Assembly: GCF_001659785.1 (NCBI RefSeq)
Contig: NZ_CP015961.1
Location: forward strand, 620,001-684,000
Origin: Dietzia timorensis
Lineage (GTDB): Bacteria; Actinomycetota; Actinomycetes; Mycobacteriales; Mycobacteriaceae
Length of the DNA: 64,000 bases
Reading direction: 5' to 3'
The notes under the pieces are model-generated. The model made no database searches and was not told where the DNA came from. It worked only from the letters and a program-made list of their open reading frames with translations. A program made the translations under genes and the position numbers. Shown here one piece after another: positions 46,020 through 55,892 of this stretch (position 1 is the stretch's first letter; each line of letters opens with the position of its first letter).

Positions 46020-47237
46020 ATGACCGGTCAAGATGCGTATATCTTCGACTCCGTTCGCACCCCGCGCGGGCGAGGCAAGGCCACCGGGTCGTTGCACACG
46101 ATCCCGCCGATCGAGCTCGCTGTCGGAGTCATCAACGGGCTACTCGATCGGAATCCGAACGTAGATCGGTCCCAGATCGAAGACATCGTCATGGGGATCG
46201 TCTCCCCGGTAGGGGAACAGGGCGCGGTACTTCCGCGTGTGGCGGCGCTTGCGGCGGGGCTTCCCGAATCCGTCGCCGGCGTCCAGGAAAATCGTTTCTG
46301 CGCGTCAGGCCTCGAGGCGGTCAACCTCGCGGCGCAAAAGGTTCGCTCCGGCTGGGAGGACTTGGTTCTTGCAGGCGGTGTCGAGTCGATGTCGCGGGTT
46401 CCGATGGGCTCCGACGGCGGCGCGTGGGCGGAGAACCCGTCGGTCAACTACCGCACGTCCTTCGTGCCGCAGGGCGTCGGAGCCGACCTCATAGCGACGA
46501 TTGAGGGGTTCGGCCGCAGGGACGTCGACGAATTCGCCGCCCGCTCGCAAGAGCTGGCCACAGCAGCCTGGGCCGATAACCGCTTCGGCGGTTCCATTCT
46601 CCCCGTCGCCGATTCGAACGGCGCGCTCGTGCTCGACCGAGACGAACACATCCGCTCCGGCACCACGGCCGACGATCTTGCGGGACTGCGCCCCTCGTTC
46701 GAGGCGCTCGGCCGAGAGGCCGGCTTCGATGCTGTTGCTCTACAAAAGTATTACGAGGTCGAGGCTATCGACCACGTGCACCACGCGGGCAACTCCTCGG
46801 GCATCGTCGACGGGGCGGCGCTCATGCTCATCGGCAGCGAGGAGGCCGGCACACGCAACGGTCTCACGCCGCGGGCGCGCATCGTCTCGGTCGCGGTCGT
46901 GGGATCGGAACCGACCATCATGCTCACCGGGCCGACTCCGGCGGCCGCCAAGGTTCTCGCCAAGGCCGGGCTCACCATCGACGACATCGACCTCTTCGAG
47001 GTCAATGAGGCCTTCGCCGCCGTCCCGATGAAGTTCTCGAAGGACACCGGGGCACCGATGGACAAGATCAACGTCAACGGGGGATCCATCGCCATGGGGC
47101 ATCCGCTCGGTGCCACCGGGGCGATGATCCTCGGCACCGCCCTGGACGAACTCGAACGCACCGATCGCAAACGCGCACTCGCCACCCTCTGCGTCGGCGC
47201 GGGCATGGGCATCGCGACCGTCATCGAACGCGTCTAG
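46020..47237 (+). CDS. Thiolase (acetyl-CoA C-acyltransferase)
   Basis: This 405-residue enzyme cleaves 3-ketoacyl-CoA with CoA, the last step of beta-oxidation. Active-site residues are clear: the nucleophile Cys in [18 protein letters not shown], the His in [16 protein letters not shown], and the second Cys in LCVGAGMG. Length is standard. The ATG at 46020 has AAAGGAAG upstream; a start at 45972 is also in frame but has no ribosome binding site. It opens a run of 12 co-directional genes ending with mceF at 60361, with gaps of at most 57 bp, so all are probably one operon. Confidence 0.95.
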   Translation: MTGQDAYIFDSVRTPRGRGKATGSLHTIPPIELAVGVINGLLDRNPNVDRSQIEDIVMGIVSPVGEQGAVLPRVAALAAGLPESVAGVQENRFCASGLEAVNLAAQKVRSGWEDLVLAGGVESMSRVPMGSDGGAWAENPSVNYRTSFVPQGVGADLIATIEGFGRRDVDEFAARSQELATAAWADNRFGGSILPVADSNGALVLDRDEHIRSGTTADDLAGLRPSFEALGREAGFDAVALQKYYEVEAIDHVHHAGNSSGIVDGAALMLIGSEEAGTRNGLTPRARIVSVAVVGSEPTIMLTGPTPAAAKVLAKAGLTIDDIDLFEVNEAFAAVPMKFSKDTGAPMDKINVNGGSIAMGHPLGATGAMILGTALDELERTDRKRALATLCVGAGMGIATVIERV

Positions 47238-47286
47238 CCGCGCCCTCACTCCCGTCCACGCCTCCCTTACCGCACCGGAGAAATTC

Positions 47287-49479
47287 ATGGCTACCAACAC
47301 CATCAACTACTCGATCGACGACGACGGCGTCGTCACCCTCGAGCTCGACGACCCGAACCAGAACGCCAACACCATGAACGAGAACTACGTTTCGTCCATG
47401 GAGAACGCCGTCGCCAAGATTGTCGACGAACACGAAAGCGGAAAGGTCTCCGGCGTGATCATCACGTCCGCGAAGAAGACATTTTTCGCAGGCGGCGATC
47501 TGCGCGACCTGCTGGCGATCCCCCTAGACGAGCCGGCGGCCGCACAGGACACGACGGACCGAGTCACAGCGCCGCTGCGCGAACTCGAGACGCTGGGAAT
47601 CCCCACGGTCGCCGCGATCGCCGGCTCCGCGCTCGGAGGCGGGCTGGAAATCGCGCTGTCCTGCCACCGCCGCATCGTCGTCGACAACCCGAAGATCCAG
47701 CTCGGTCTTCCCGAGGTCGGCCTCGGCCTCCTTCCCGGAGGCGGCGGCGTCGCCCGCTCGGTCCGGCTCCTCGGCGTCGAATCCGCACTGATGAACGTGC
47801 TCCTCGAGGGCAAGCGCCACCGCCCGGACTCCGCGTTGCAGGTCGGCATCGTCGACGACATCGTCGCGAGCGCAGAGGAGCTGATTCCCGCCGCGAAAAA
47901 ATGGATCGCCGAGAATCCGGAAAGCCGACAGCCATGGGACGAGAAGGGCTACACGATGCCCGGTGGTTCCCCGAAAGACCGGAGCCTGAGCTCCAAATTG
48001 CCGATGTTCCCGGCACTGCTGCGCAAGCAGCTCAAGGGCGCGCCATACCCCGCGCCGATCGCGATCATGTCCGCAGCCGTCGAGGGCGCGCGGCTCGGCT
48101 TCGACGATGCCCGCACCGTCGAACGCCGCTACTTCGGTCACGTCGTCGCAAGCCAGACCGCCAAGAACATGATCCGCGCGTTCTTCTTCGACCTGCAAAC
48201 CGCCAATGGTATGACGTCGCAGGCCGCGAAATCAGTGGACAAGCCCGTCGACAAGCTCACCGTACTCGGCGCCGGAATGATGGGCGCCGCCATCGCCTAC
48301 GTGTGCGCGAAGGCCGGCATCGACGTAGTCCTCAAGGACATCTCGATCGAGGCGGCGAACAAGGGCAAGGACTACTCGGAGAAGCTCGTCGACAAGTCCG
48401 TCTCTCGCGCATCGGGCGAGGCCGCGGAGGTCGCACGGAAGCGGGGCGCCGAGCTCCTCTCGCGCATCACCCCCACCGATGACCCGGCCGCGACTGCCGG
48501 CTCCCAGGCCGTCATCGAGGCCGTCTTCGAGGATCCCGACGTCAAGACCAAGGTCTTCGCCGAGATCGCCCCCTACATCGAGGCCGACGCGCTGCTGTGC
48601 TCGAACACCTCGACCCTCCCCATTACGGAACTGGCCAGAGGGATGGACCGCCCGGCAGACTTCATCGGACTCCACTTCTTCTCGCCCGTGGACAAGATGC
48701 CGCTCGTCGAGATCATCAAAGGCGAGCAGACCTCGGCGGAAACGCTGGACCGTGCGCTGTCGATCGTGGGCAGAATCTCCAAGACCCCGATCGTCGTCAA
48801 CGACTCCCGCGGGTTCTTCACCAGCAGGGTCATCGGCACCTTCACGAACGAGGGAGTGTCGATGCTCGGCGAGGGCATCCCCGCCTCCCAGATCGAACAA
48901 GCCTCCTCGCAGGCCGGGTATCCGGCGCCGGTGCTCTCGCTCATGGACGAGCTCACGCTCACCCTCCCGCGCAAGATCCGCGAGGAGACCAAGGCCGCGG
49001 CGCAGCGGGAGGGCAAGGGCTGGGTCGAAAGCGGCGCCGACGCCGTCATCGACCGAATGATCGACGAATTCGACCGCAAGGGCCGCTCGACCGGTGCCGG
49101 TTTCTACGAGTACTCGGACGGCAAGCGCACGCGACTGTGGCCCGGCTTGACGGAGAACTTCGGCGGTACGAGCGAGATCCCGATGCGCGACGCCATCGAC
49201 CGACTTCTGTTCATCGAAGCGATCGAGACGGTCAAGTGCCTCGACGAAGGCGTCCTCGAATCGACCACCGACGCGAACGTCGGCTCGATCCTCGGTATCG
49301 GCTATCCCGGCTGGACCGGTGGAGTTTCCCGATTCATCGATCAATATCCCGGCGGGCTGGCAGGATTCGTAGCACGTGCAGGCGAGCTCGCCGAGCGATA
49401 CGGCGAGCGATTCACACCGCCGCAGTCGCTTGTCGCGAAGGCGGACTCCGACGGGACCTACGAGGAGGTCCGGGCATGA
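47287..49479 (+). CDS. fadB: FadB-type enoyl-CoA hydratase/3-hydroxyacyl-CoA dehydrogenase
   Basis: This 730-residue bifunctional protein carries out hydration and NAD-dependent dehydrogenation in beta-oxidation. Residues ~1-190 are the crotonase domain (FFAGGDLRDLL; IAGSALGGGLEIALSCH; GLPEVGLGLLPGGGG with the catalytic Glu). Around residue 320 the dehydrogenase begins with KLTVLGAGMMGAAIAYV; LLCSNTSTLPITELA and GLHFFSPVDKMPLVEII supply the catalytic His, and the C-terminal helical domain follows. Length and order match mycobacterial FadB (about 715-720). It overlaps the next crotonase gene by four bases (ATGA). Confidence 0.95.
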   Translation: MATNTINYSIDDDGVVTLELDDPNQNANTMNENYVSSMENAVAKIVDEHESGKVSGVIITSAKKTFFAGGDLRDLLAIPLDEPAAAQDTTDRVTAPLRELETLGIPTVAAIAGSALGGGLEIALSCHRRIVVDNPKIQLGLPEVGLGLLPGGGGVARSVRLLGVESALMNVLLEGKRHRPDSALQVGIVDDIVASAEELIPAAKKWIAENPESRQPWDEKGYTMPGGSPKDRSLSSKLPMFPALLRKQLKGAPYPAPIAIMSAAVEGARLGFDDARTVERRYFGHVVASQTAKNMIRAFFFDLQTANGMTSQAAKSVDKPVDKLTVLGAGMMGAAIAYVCAKAGIDVVLKDISIEAANKGKDYSEKLVDKSVSRASGEAAEVARKRGAELLSRITPTDDPAATAGSQAVIEAVFEDPDVKTKVFAEIAPYIEADALLCSNTSTLPITELARGMDRPADFIGLHFFSPVDKMPLVEIIKGEQTSAETLDRALSIVGRISKTPIVVNDSRGFFTSRVIGTFTNEGVSMLGEGIPASQIEQASSQAGYPAPVLSLMDELTLTLPRKIREETKAAAQREGKGWVESGADAVIDRMIDEFDRKGRSTGAGFYEYSDGKRTRLWPGLTENFGGTSEIPMRDAIDRLLFIEAIETVKCLDEGVLESTTDANVGSILGIGYPGWTGGVSRFIDQYPGGLAGFVARAGELAERYGERFTPPQSLVAKADSDGTYEEVRA

Positions 49480-50285
49480 CCGGGACGAACTCCGGGCGCG
49501 ACGCGCTCGCCGTCGATACAGACGACCTCGGCATCGCCACCATCACCATCAACCGCCCCGAGGTGATGAACGCTTTCGACATTGCAACCATGGAAGCGCT
49601 CGGGCAGCTCGTGAGCGAGGTCGCCGCCGAACAGTCCACCACCGTCATCGTTATCACCGGCGCCGGCGACGCATTCACCACCGGCGCGGACCTGCAGTCA
49701 CATGGCGGCTCCAGCGAGCCGCCCGAGGTTTCCGCGCGCCGCTCGATGGATGCGGCCGCCGCGCTCGTTCGCACCATTGTCCGCGTCCGGGTCCCGGTCG
49801 TTGCGGCCGTCAACGGCCCAGCGGCGGGTGTGGGCGTCTCCGTCGCCCTCGCCGCGGACATCGCCGTGCTCTCCTCCAGCGCCTACCTCTTCTTCGCGTT
49901 CAGCGGATTGGGACTCATGCCTGACGGCGGGGCCACCGTTCTCCTCGCCGCAGCGATAGGTCGCGCGCGGGCGAACGACGTGCTTTTCGGGGCGAAGATG
50001 GTTCCGGCCGGCGAGGCGGAAACGATGGGCATCATCGCCGAATCGGTCCCGGTCGAGGAATTTTCCGAGCGGGTCGGCAAGCGAGCCCGCCGACTCGCCC
50101 GCGGACCCCGGAACGCGCTGGCCATGACCAAGGCAGGCGTCAACGCCCCGATCCTCGCCGAGCTCGACGCAGCCCTGGACCGCGAAACTCACGGCCAAAC
50201 AGAACTCCTCACCGGACCCGAATTCGCCGAGGGCGCAGCCGCGATGCTCGGCAAGCGACGGCCAGACTTCGTATCCCTCCGCTAA
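49476..50285 (+). CDS. Enoyl-CoA hydratase/isomerase, PaaG-like
   Basis: This 269-residue crotonase has AFTTGADLQSHGG and VNGPAAGVGVSVALAADIAVL for the CoA and oxyanion sites. Where hydratases have the second catalytic Glu it lacks one, and LGLMPDGGATVLL puts an Asp before the Gly pair, as in PaaG and delta3-delta2-enoyl-CoA isomerases. An isomerase that moves a double bond is therefore more likely than a hydratase, complementing the hydratase in FadB. It starts with ATGA overlapping the fadB stop, and the acyl-CoA synthetase follows 30 bp later. Confidence 0.9.
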   Translation: MTGTNSGRDALAVDTDDLGIATITINRPEVMNAFDIATMEALGQLVSEVAAEQSTTVIVITGAGDAFTTGADLQSHGGSSEPPEVSARRSMDAAAALVRTIVRVRVPVVAAVNGPAAGVGVSVALAADIAVLSSSAYLFFAFSGLGLMPDGGATVLLAAAIGRARANDVLFGAKMVPAGEAETMGIIAESVPVEEFSERVGKRARRLARGPRNALAMTKAGVNAPILAELDAALDRETHGQTELLTGPEFAEGAAAMLGKRRPDFVSLR

Positions 50286-50315
50286 CCCAGCCACATTCGA
50301 AAGTAGGCACCGACG

Positions 50316-51911
50316 ATGTCCGACACCCACAGCACGTACACCGCCAAAGCCCTGTCTCCCGAACTGCAGAAGTACCGCCGCAACACCTGGAACAACTGGG
50401 TGAATATCCACGCGGAGAGCAAGCCCGACCGGCCTGCGTTCCGCTTTCTCGGCCAGGAAACGACGTGGGCCGAACTGCGCGATCATGTCGGGAGGTTCGC
50501 CGATGCCCTGTCTCGCCGCGGAGTGGGCGCCGGAGACCGCGTGATGATCATGGCGCTCAACTGCACCGAGTTCGTCGAAGCCGTGCTCGGCGCCAACGAG
50601 ATCGGCGCCATCGCGGTGCCGGTCAACTTTCGCCTGACCCCGGCGGAACTGGCCTACCTGGTGGGCGATTGCACGCCCAAAGCGATCGTCACCGACTCGC
50701 TCCTCGCGCCCCTCGTGCCCGCGATCGAGGCCGCCGGAGGCGACACAGGCTTCCACGTCGTCATAGGTGGCGAAACGGGAACCGAGGGGCAAGAGACCTG
50801 GGAGGACCTTCAGAACGAGGGCGGCGAACCGCATCCGCCGATCGATGTCGAGGAAGACTCGGTGTCGCTGATCATGTACACCTCGGGCACGACGGGCCGG
50901 CCGAAGGGCGCGATGCTCACGCACATGAACATGGTTGCCCAGTCGCTCACGTGCATCCGGGTGTTCCGCGTGTTCCACGACGAAGGGGTGTCGATCTGCG
51001 CGGTGCCGATGTTTCACATCGCCGCGCTCGGGTCGATGGCGCCCAGCTTGCAGGTCGGCGCACTCACCGTGATCAACCCGCTGCAGGAATTCAATCCTGG
51101 GCAGGTGCTCGACACGCTTGAGGCGGAGAAGATCACCGCGGTGTTTCTCGTTCCGGTCCAGTGGCAAGCGGTGTGTGCCGAGCAGCAGAGCAACCCGCGC
51201 TCACTGGTGCTCGAGAACATCTCCTGGGGCGCCGCACCGGCGACCGACACGGTCCTTCGCGCGATGGCCGAGACGTTCCCCGACGCCCGCAACTCTGCGG
51301 TCTTCGGACAGACCGAGATGGCCCCGGTGACCTGCTCGCTCGATGGCGACGAAGCGCTCCGCAAGATCGGCTCGGTCGGTCGGGTGATCCCGACAATCCA
51401 GGCTCGTGTCGTCGACCCGCTCGGCGAGGACGTCGCGCCCGGCGAGGTCGGCGAGATCGTCTACCGCGGCCCGACGATGATGGCCGGTTACTGGAACAAG
51501 CCGGAGGAGACGGAGAAGGCGTTCGCCGACGGTTGGTTCCATTCGGGAGACCTCGTGCGCGTCGACGACGAGGGATTCGTGTACGTCGTCGACCGGGTCA
51601 AGGACATGATCATCTCCGGCGGCGAAAACATTTATTGTGCGGAGGTCGAGAACGCGATCGCGGGACACGAGCGGATCCGCGAGGTCGCGGTCATAGGGAA
51701 GCAGGACGAGAAGTGGGGAGAGGTGCCGGTCGCCGTCATCGCCATGGCGGACGAGGGGCCCGACCTCACCATCGACGAACTGCGCGAGTACCTCGCCGAA
51801 AAGTTGGCAAGCTACAAACGGCCGAAGGAACTCGTATTCGTCGACGCGCTGCCGCGCAATGCCTCCGGCAAGGTCACCAAGCACACCCTGCGCGCGGACG
51901 TCGCCGTCTAG
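50316..51911 (+). CDS. fadD5: Fatty-acid--CoA ligase, FadD5-like
   Basis: This 531-residue ANL-superfamily enzyme activates a fatty acid to acyl-CoA through an acyl-adenylate. Motifs: LIMYTSGTTGRPKGAMLTH (P-loop-like), FGQTEMAPVT, GWFHSGDLVRVDDEGFVYVVDRVKDMIISGGENIYCAEVE, and the catalytic Lys in NASGKVTKHTL. By memory it is strongly similar to M. tuberculosis FadD5, including RRGVGAGDRVMIMALNCTEFVEAVLGANEIGAIAVPVNFRLTP-type stretches. FadD5 heads the mce1 operon there, and here too the gene is immediately upstream of yrbEA, so the synteny is that of mce1. Confidence 0.93.
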   Translation: MSDTHSTYTAKALSPELQKYRRNTWNNWVNIHAESKPDRPAFRFLGQETTWAELRDHVGRFADALSRRGVGAGDRVMIMALNCTEFVEAVLGANEIGAIAVPVNFRLTPAELAYLVGDCTPKAIVTDSLLAPLVPAIEAAGGDTGFHVVIGGETGTEGQETWEDLQNEGGEPHPPIDVEEDSVSLIMYTSGTTGRPKGAMLTHMNMVAQSLTCIRVFRVFHDEGVSICAVPMFHIAALGSMAPSLQVGALTVINPLQEFNPGQVLDTLEAEKITAVFLVPVQWQAVCAEQQSNPRSLVLENISWGAAPATDTVLRAMAETFPDARNSAVFGQTEMAPVTCSLDGDEALRKIGSVGRVIPTIQARVVDPLGEDVAPGEVGEIVYRGPTMMAGYWNKPEETEKAFADGWFHSGDLVRVDDEGFVYVVDRVKDMIISGGENIYCAEVENAIAGHERIREVAVIGKQDEKWGEVPVAVIAMADEGPDLTIDELREYLAEKLASYKRPKELVFVDALPRNASGKVTKHTLRADVAV

Positions 51912-51968
51912 TGACGACCGAGTCCGTTCGTTGAGTCGCGCACACCCTCCGACTCGAGGTCCGCAACA

Positions 51969-52778
51969 GTGTCATTCCACCTGCCGCCAACCAAAGGCCC
52001 CATCGCAGACCTGGGGAGCCAGGTCGGCGCCCTGGTCAGCTTCTCCGTCTATACCCTCTTGGCCTGCGCCCGGATCGTTCTGACGGGCCGTCTCAAGCTC
52101 GTGGAGACGCGCGACCAAGCGCTGTTCATCGCGCGTGTGTGCACGGTTCCGGCTCTGCTGCTGATGCTCCCGGTGGGGGTGCTGGTCGCTGTCTCGGTGG
52201 GTGAGCTGGCAGGCAGACTCGGTGCCGGCGGTTATGCCGGTGCGGTCGTCGCGTTCGTGGTCATCGGCCAGGCGTCGGCACTCGTGTGCGCACTCATGCT
52301 CGCCGGAGTCGGCGGTTCCGCGATCTGCTCGGACCTCGGCTCGCGCACGATTCGCGAGGAGATCGAGGCCATGGAGGTCATGGGGATCGATGTCGTGGAG
52401 CGTCTCGTCGTTCCTCGTATCGTGGCCACGATTCTCGTCGGCGTCGTCATGTGTGCGGTGGTGACGGCGGTGGGAGTGTTCGCCTGTCTGCTGTATCAGG
52501 TGTACGTCCAGGACGAGTCGGCGAGCGCGTTCCTATCCACCATGAGTGCCTACGGCCGACCCTCCGACCTGTGGATGGCGATGGTCAAGTCGGTGGCGTT
52601 CGCGATCATCGCTGCACTTGTCGCCAGCTTCAAGGGACTCCACGCCGCAGGGGGATCCTCGGGCGTCGCCGACGCCGTCAACGAGACCGTCGTCCTCGCT
52701 TTCATCACGGTTTTCGTGGTGAACACGGTGCTGTCCCAGGTCTATGGTGCCGTCGTTCCGTCCGTGGGGAGCTTCTGA
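51969..52778 (+). CDS. yrbEA: Mce permease YrbEA (MlaE family)
   Basis: This 269-residue integral membrane protein is one half of the permease of an Mce lipid-import ABC system. It has about five hydrophobic segments and the MlaE/YrbE core: GSAICSDLGSRTIREEIEAMEVMGIDVVERLVVPRI, whose Glu-Glu-x-x-A-M-E-x-M-G coupling helix contacts the ATPase (MceG/Mkl, coded elsewhere). It begins with GTG 57 bp after fadD5 and its stop overlaps the yrbEB start. The likely role is with the Mce proteins, moving lipids from the mycolate envelope inward. Confidence 0.94.
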   Translation: MSFHLPPTKGPIADLGSQVGALVSFSVYTLLACARIVLTGRLKLVETRDQALFIARVCTVPALLLMLPVGVLVAVSVGELAGRLGAGGYAGAVVAFVVIGQASALVCALMLAGVGGSAICSDLGSRTIREEIEAMEVMGIDVVERLVVPRIVATILVGVVMCAVVTAVGVFACLLYQVYVQDESASAFLSTMSAYGRPSDLWMAMVKSVAFAIIAALVASFKGLHAAGGSSGVADAVNETVVLAFITVFVVNTVLSQVYGAVVPSVGSF

Positions 52779-53653
52779 TGACCACGTTCGGAATCCGCGA
52801 CACGACCACGGCGATGAAGGTGCGGCGGATCGGCCGTGTATTCCATCCGATCGTGCGATTTTTCGTGGAGATCGGTGTCCACGTGACATTCGCCGCACGT
52901 ACCGTGACGAGCTTGCCGGTGGCGGTCCGCCGCTACTGGCCGGAGATTCTCCGCCAGATCGTCGACGTCGGGTTCGGGTCGCGGTCGATGATCGCCGGTG
53001 GAGGAACCATCGGAGTCGTCTTGGCGATGTCGGCCGTCGCGGCGATGATGGTCGGGGTCGAAATGTACCGGGGCATGGAGCTCATCGGGATGACGACGCT
53101 GTCCGGAATGATCGGCGCGATGGCCAACACCCGCGAGCTCGCACCGGTCGTTGCCGCGATCGCGGTGGCAGCAAAGGTGGGGACGGGGTTCACCGCGAAG
53201 ATCGGCGCGATGCGGATTTCCGATGAAATCGCAGCCCTCGATGCCATGAGCGTCCCGGCAGTCCCGTACCTCGCCGGAACGAGGCTGATCGCGAGCCTGA
53301 TCTGCATAGTCCCCCTGTACACCGTTGGACTTCTCGCTGCCTACATCTCGACACGCTTGACGGTCGTACTCATCAATGGCGGCGACCCGGGCACCTACGA
53401 TCATTATTTCAACCTGGCGCTCACGCCGACGGACATCGCCTATTCGATGGTCAAGGCGATCGTGTTCTGCGTCGTCATCGTGTTGGTGCATTGTTCCTAC
53501 GGATACAACGCATACGGCGGCCCCGAAGGCGTCGGCCGAGCGGCGGGACGAGCGCTACGGGCGTCGATTTTGACGGTTGGCTTTCTCGATGTGATTCTCA
53601 CATTCGCGCTGTGGGGCATGATCCCGAAGCTGTCGGCGCTGGGGATCACCTGA
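52778..53653 (+). CDS. yrbEB: Mce permease YrbEB (MlaE family)
   Basis: This 291-residue protein is the second permease subunit. An N-terminal amphipathic/hydrophobic region of about 60 residues precedes five to six membrane helices. The coupling segment is KVGTGFTAKIGAMRISDEIAALDAMSVPAVPYLAGTRL, the YrbEB counterpart of the ABC contact helix. Its ATG shares the A of the yrbEA stop codon (TGATG), and mceA starts the same way at its own end, so the genes are translationally coupled. Together with YrbEA it should form a heterodimeric channel base for the MceA-F needle. Confidence 0.94.
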   Translation: MTTFGIRDTTTAMKVRRIGRVFHPIVRFFVEIGVHVTFAARTVTSLPVAVRRYWPEILRQIVDVGFGSRSMIAGGGTIGVVLAMSAVAAMMVGVEMYRGMELIGMTTLSGMIGAMANTRELAPVVAAIAVAAKVGTGFTAKIGAMRISDEIAALDAMSVPAVPYLAGTRLIASLICIVPLYTVGLLAAYISTRLTVVLINGGDPGTYDHYFNLALTPTDIAYSMVKAIVFCVVIVLVHCSYGYNAYGGPEGVGRAAGRALRASILTVGFLDVILTFALWGMIPKLSALGIT

Positions 53654-54852
53654 TGTCGCGCCGCTCCCGGGAAACCACAGATGGCGCATTCGCCGTGCGC
53701 GGGATTGCGGCGGCGCTCTTATTCGTGCTTCTCGGCGGTCTCCTCGTGGCAAAGGGTGCCGGGGTGCTGAACATGGATGTCGAAGTCACCGCTCAGCTTC
53801 CGGCCGGAGCGGGGCGAGTCCCGAACAATGCGCAGGTGACCTATCACGGTCTGCCGGTCGGGAAAGTCAGAAGCTCGGACGGTAAGAGCATCGGGGACAA
53901 ACTCCCGGGGGCGTACCTCACTTTGCAGATCGGCAAAACCCACGCGGCGCAGATCCCTGCGGATGCGGTGGTGCGAGCGGTACCCAGAACGCTATTCGGG
54001 GATGTCGAGATCGACCTTCGCGATCCTCCGTCCCACACCGGTACCGGACTTCGGGATGGGGCCGAATTGGCCTTCGATGATTCGGAGGAGGCCGTCCAGC
54101 TGTATGACGTGTACACGCGGACAGTCGATGTCCTCGGTGCCCTCGAACCCGAGAAGCTCCAGACGACGATGACCGCGCTTGCGCAGGCCCTCGACGGGCG
54201 GGGCAAGACTCTCGGGCAGATGATCGACGATGCGGATTCCGCCGGTGCCCAGCTCATGCCCGGGCTCGAGAAGCTGGCCGAGGCGACCCCGGAGATCGCG
54301 GTGCTATTCCGTGACATCGATGGCGCCACTCCCGAGTTGCTCGAGACGCTGGATAACGCGACGCAGACCTCGCAGCTGGTACTGGATCGCGAGAACTCGA
54401 TCCGAAATGTGCTCGGCGCAGGGTTGAATATCTCCCGCTCGGGTTCGGACTTTCTCGGCGACAATGTCGGCAACGCGAGCAAGGTGATCAACGATTCGAC
54501 GACCATCACCGGAGCGGTCTCGTCGGTGCCGAACTCCCTCAGCACGACGATCAGGGGGATGGACGACTTTGCCGATAAGGGGAAAACCGTCTTTGCGACC
54601 GGCCTGTTCGACATCACGGCGGTTCCCAGCTTCCAGGACCCGATGCCTTATGACGCTTCCGATTGCCCCCAGGTGGGCGCCCTTCGCGGAGTGAGCTGCG
54701 GCAACGTCGTCAATGTGACGCGAGAACGCGAGCAGCTGGGTGAGCTGCAGGAACTGTCGGACCCGGATTCCGGCGAGGTCGCCGCAGCTACCACACCCAT
54801 GTGGACCATGGCGGCGCCGATGACGCGAGGGCTGGAGGTGCATCCGAGATGA
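53653..54852 (+). CDS. mceA: MceA, Mce family substrate-binding protein
   Basis: This 399-residue protein has one N-terminal membrane helix (about 15-35), an MCE domain (about 40-115, AQVTYHGLPVGKVRS being the core turn), and a long helical region (about 130-300) expected to form part of the hydrophobic tube with MceB-F. Cys residues in ASDCPQVGALRGVSCGN may form a disulphide. Mce complexes carry lipids such as fatty acids (mce1) or cholesterol (mce4) across the envelope. The gene order alone does not decide which, though the fadD5 neighbour favours fatty or mycolic acids. Confidence 0.93.
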   Translation: MSRRSRETTDGAFAVRGIAAALLFVLLGGLLVAKGAGVLNMDVEVTAQLPAGAGRVPNNAQVTYHGLPVGKVRSSDGKSIGDKLPGAYLTLQIGKTHAAQIPADAVVRAVPRTLFGDVEIDLRDPPSHTGTGLRDGAELAFDDSEEAVQLYDVYTRTVDVLGALEPEKLQTTMTALAQALDGRGKTLGQMIDDADSAGAQLMPGLEKLAEATPEIAVLFRDIDGATPELLETLDNATQTSQLVLDRENSIRNVLGAGLNISRSGSDFLGDNVGNASKVINDSTTITGAVSSVPNSLSTTIRGMDDFADKGKTVFATGLFDITAVPSFQDPMPYDASDCPQVGALRGVSCGNVVNVTREREQLGELQELSDPDSGEVAAATTPMWTMAAPMTRGLEVHPR

Positions 54853-55892
54853 GAGCCGCCGGTACCGCAGCTACTGTGAAGCTCCTCGTCTATTGCCTCA
54901 TCGGGGTCGTCGCGTCCGTGCTCGTGGTCAATAGCCTCCGCCCACCGCTCGGGTGGGGTGCTCACACCTACTCGGCGGAATTCACCGGAGCCGAGGGGTT
55001 GTCCCCTGGTAGCGACGTCGCCATCACGGGGGTCAATGTCGGTCGGGTCACGGACGTAAGCCGTATGACGGCGGAGGACGGTACCGTCACGGCGGTTGCC
55101 ACATTCGAGGTGTCGAGCGACCAACCGATACGGCGCGGTGTCCGTGCCTCCGTGCGGTTCGGGGACATGCTCGGCGTCAAGTATCTCTCGCTGGACCCTC
55201 CGGACGGACAGACGTCGGCGCTCTCGAACGAAGATCCGCTACCGGAGAACTCTCGAATTCCCATAGAGCGAACAACCGGGCCGCTCGACCTGACTGCCTT
55301 GGTCAATGGGTTCAAGCCGCTCTTCGAGTCGATTGATCCCAACCAGATCAACGCGCTCACCGAAACGATCATCGCCGCGTTTCAAGGCGAACCCGGTGCC
55401 CTCGATCGCATGCTGAGCCGGCTGGCGCTCGCGAGCAGGGACCTTGTCTCCCGGTCGGACGTGTATAGCCGGCTCATGTCGAACCTGGGCGATCTGGAAC
55501 GAGACCTCTACGACCGTCGTGACGACCTCGAGCGACTGATCGACGGTCTCGGAACCGTGTCCGAGGTGCTGGCCCGGAACGACGGTCGAGACCTCGCCGA
55601 CCTCATCGACAATGGCGATGCCACCGTCGCGACTCTCTCGTCCGCGATCGCCAGCAACGACCCGTCGATTCGCGCGAACATCTCCACGGCGCGGGTGGTC
55701 ACCGACGACTGGATACCGAACACCCGGGAGTTCGACGGTGCGCTGGGCCGAGCGGACGCGTTTTTCACCACGGCGACCAGGCTCACCGACTATGGCGGTT
55801 TCGTGAGCCTTTACATGTGCAACTTCACCGTTTCCACCGGCCCGGAGGAGTTCAATTTCTTCGGTGAACCGAATTCCGAGGTGTGCCAGTGA
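54849..55892 (+). CDS. mceB: MceB, Mce family protein
   Basis: This 347-residue protein has a membrane helix (about 9-27), an MCE domain (YSAEFTGAEGLSPGSDVAITGVNVGRVTDV to about residue 115), and a helical region with LMSNLGDLERDLYDRRDDLERLIDGLG. A Cys pair near the end (YMCNFTV and EVCQ at the C-terminus) recurs in MceC and others and may be structural. It starts with ATGA overlapping mceA, so it is translated in step with it. Confidence 0.93.
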   Translation: MRAAGTAATVKLLVYCLIGVVASVLVVNSLRPPLGWGAHTYSAEFTGAEGLSPGSDVAITGVNVGRVTDVSRMTAEDGTVTAVATFEVSSDQPIRRGVRASVRFGDMLGVKYLSLDPPDGQTSALSNEDPLPENSRIPIERTTGPLDLTALVNGFKPLFESIDPNQINALTETIIAAFQGEPGALDRMLSRLALASRDLVSRSDVYSRLMSNLGDLERDLYDRRDDLERLIDGLGTVSEVLARNDGRDLADLIDNGDATVATLSSAIASNDPSIRANISTARVVTDDWIPNTREFDGALGRADAFFTTATRLTDYGGFVSLYMCNFTVSTGPEEFNFFGEPNSEVCQ

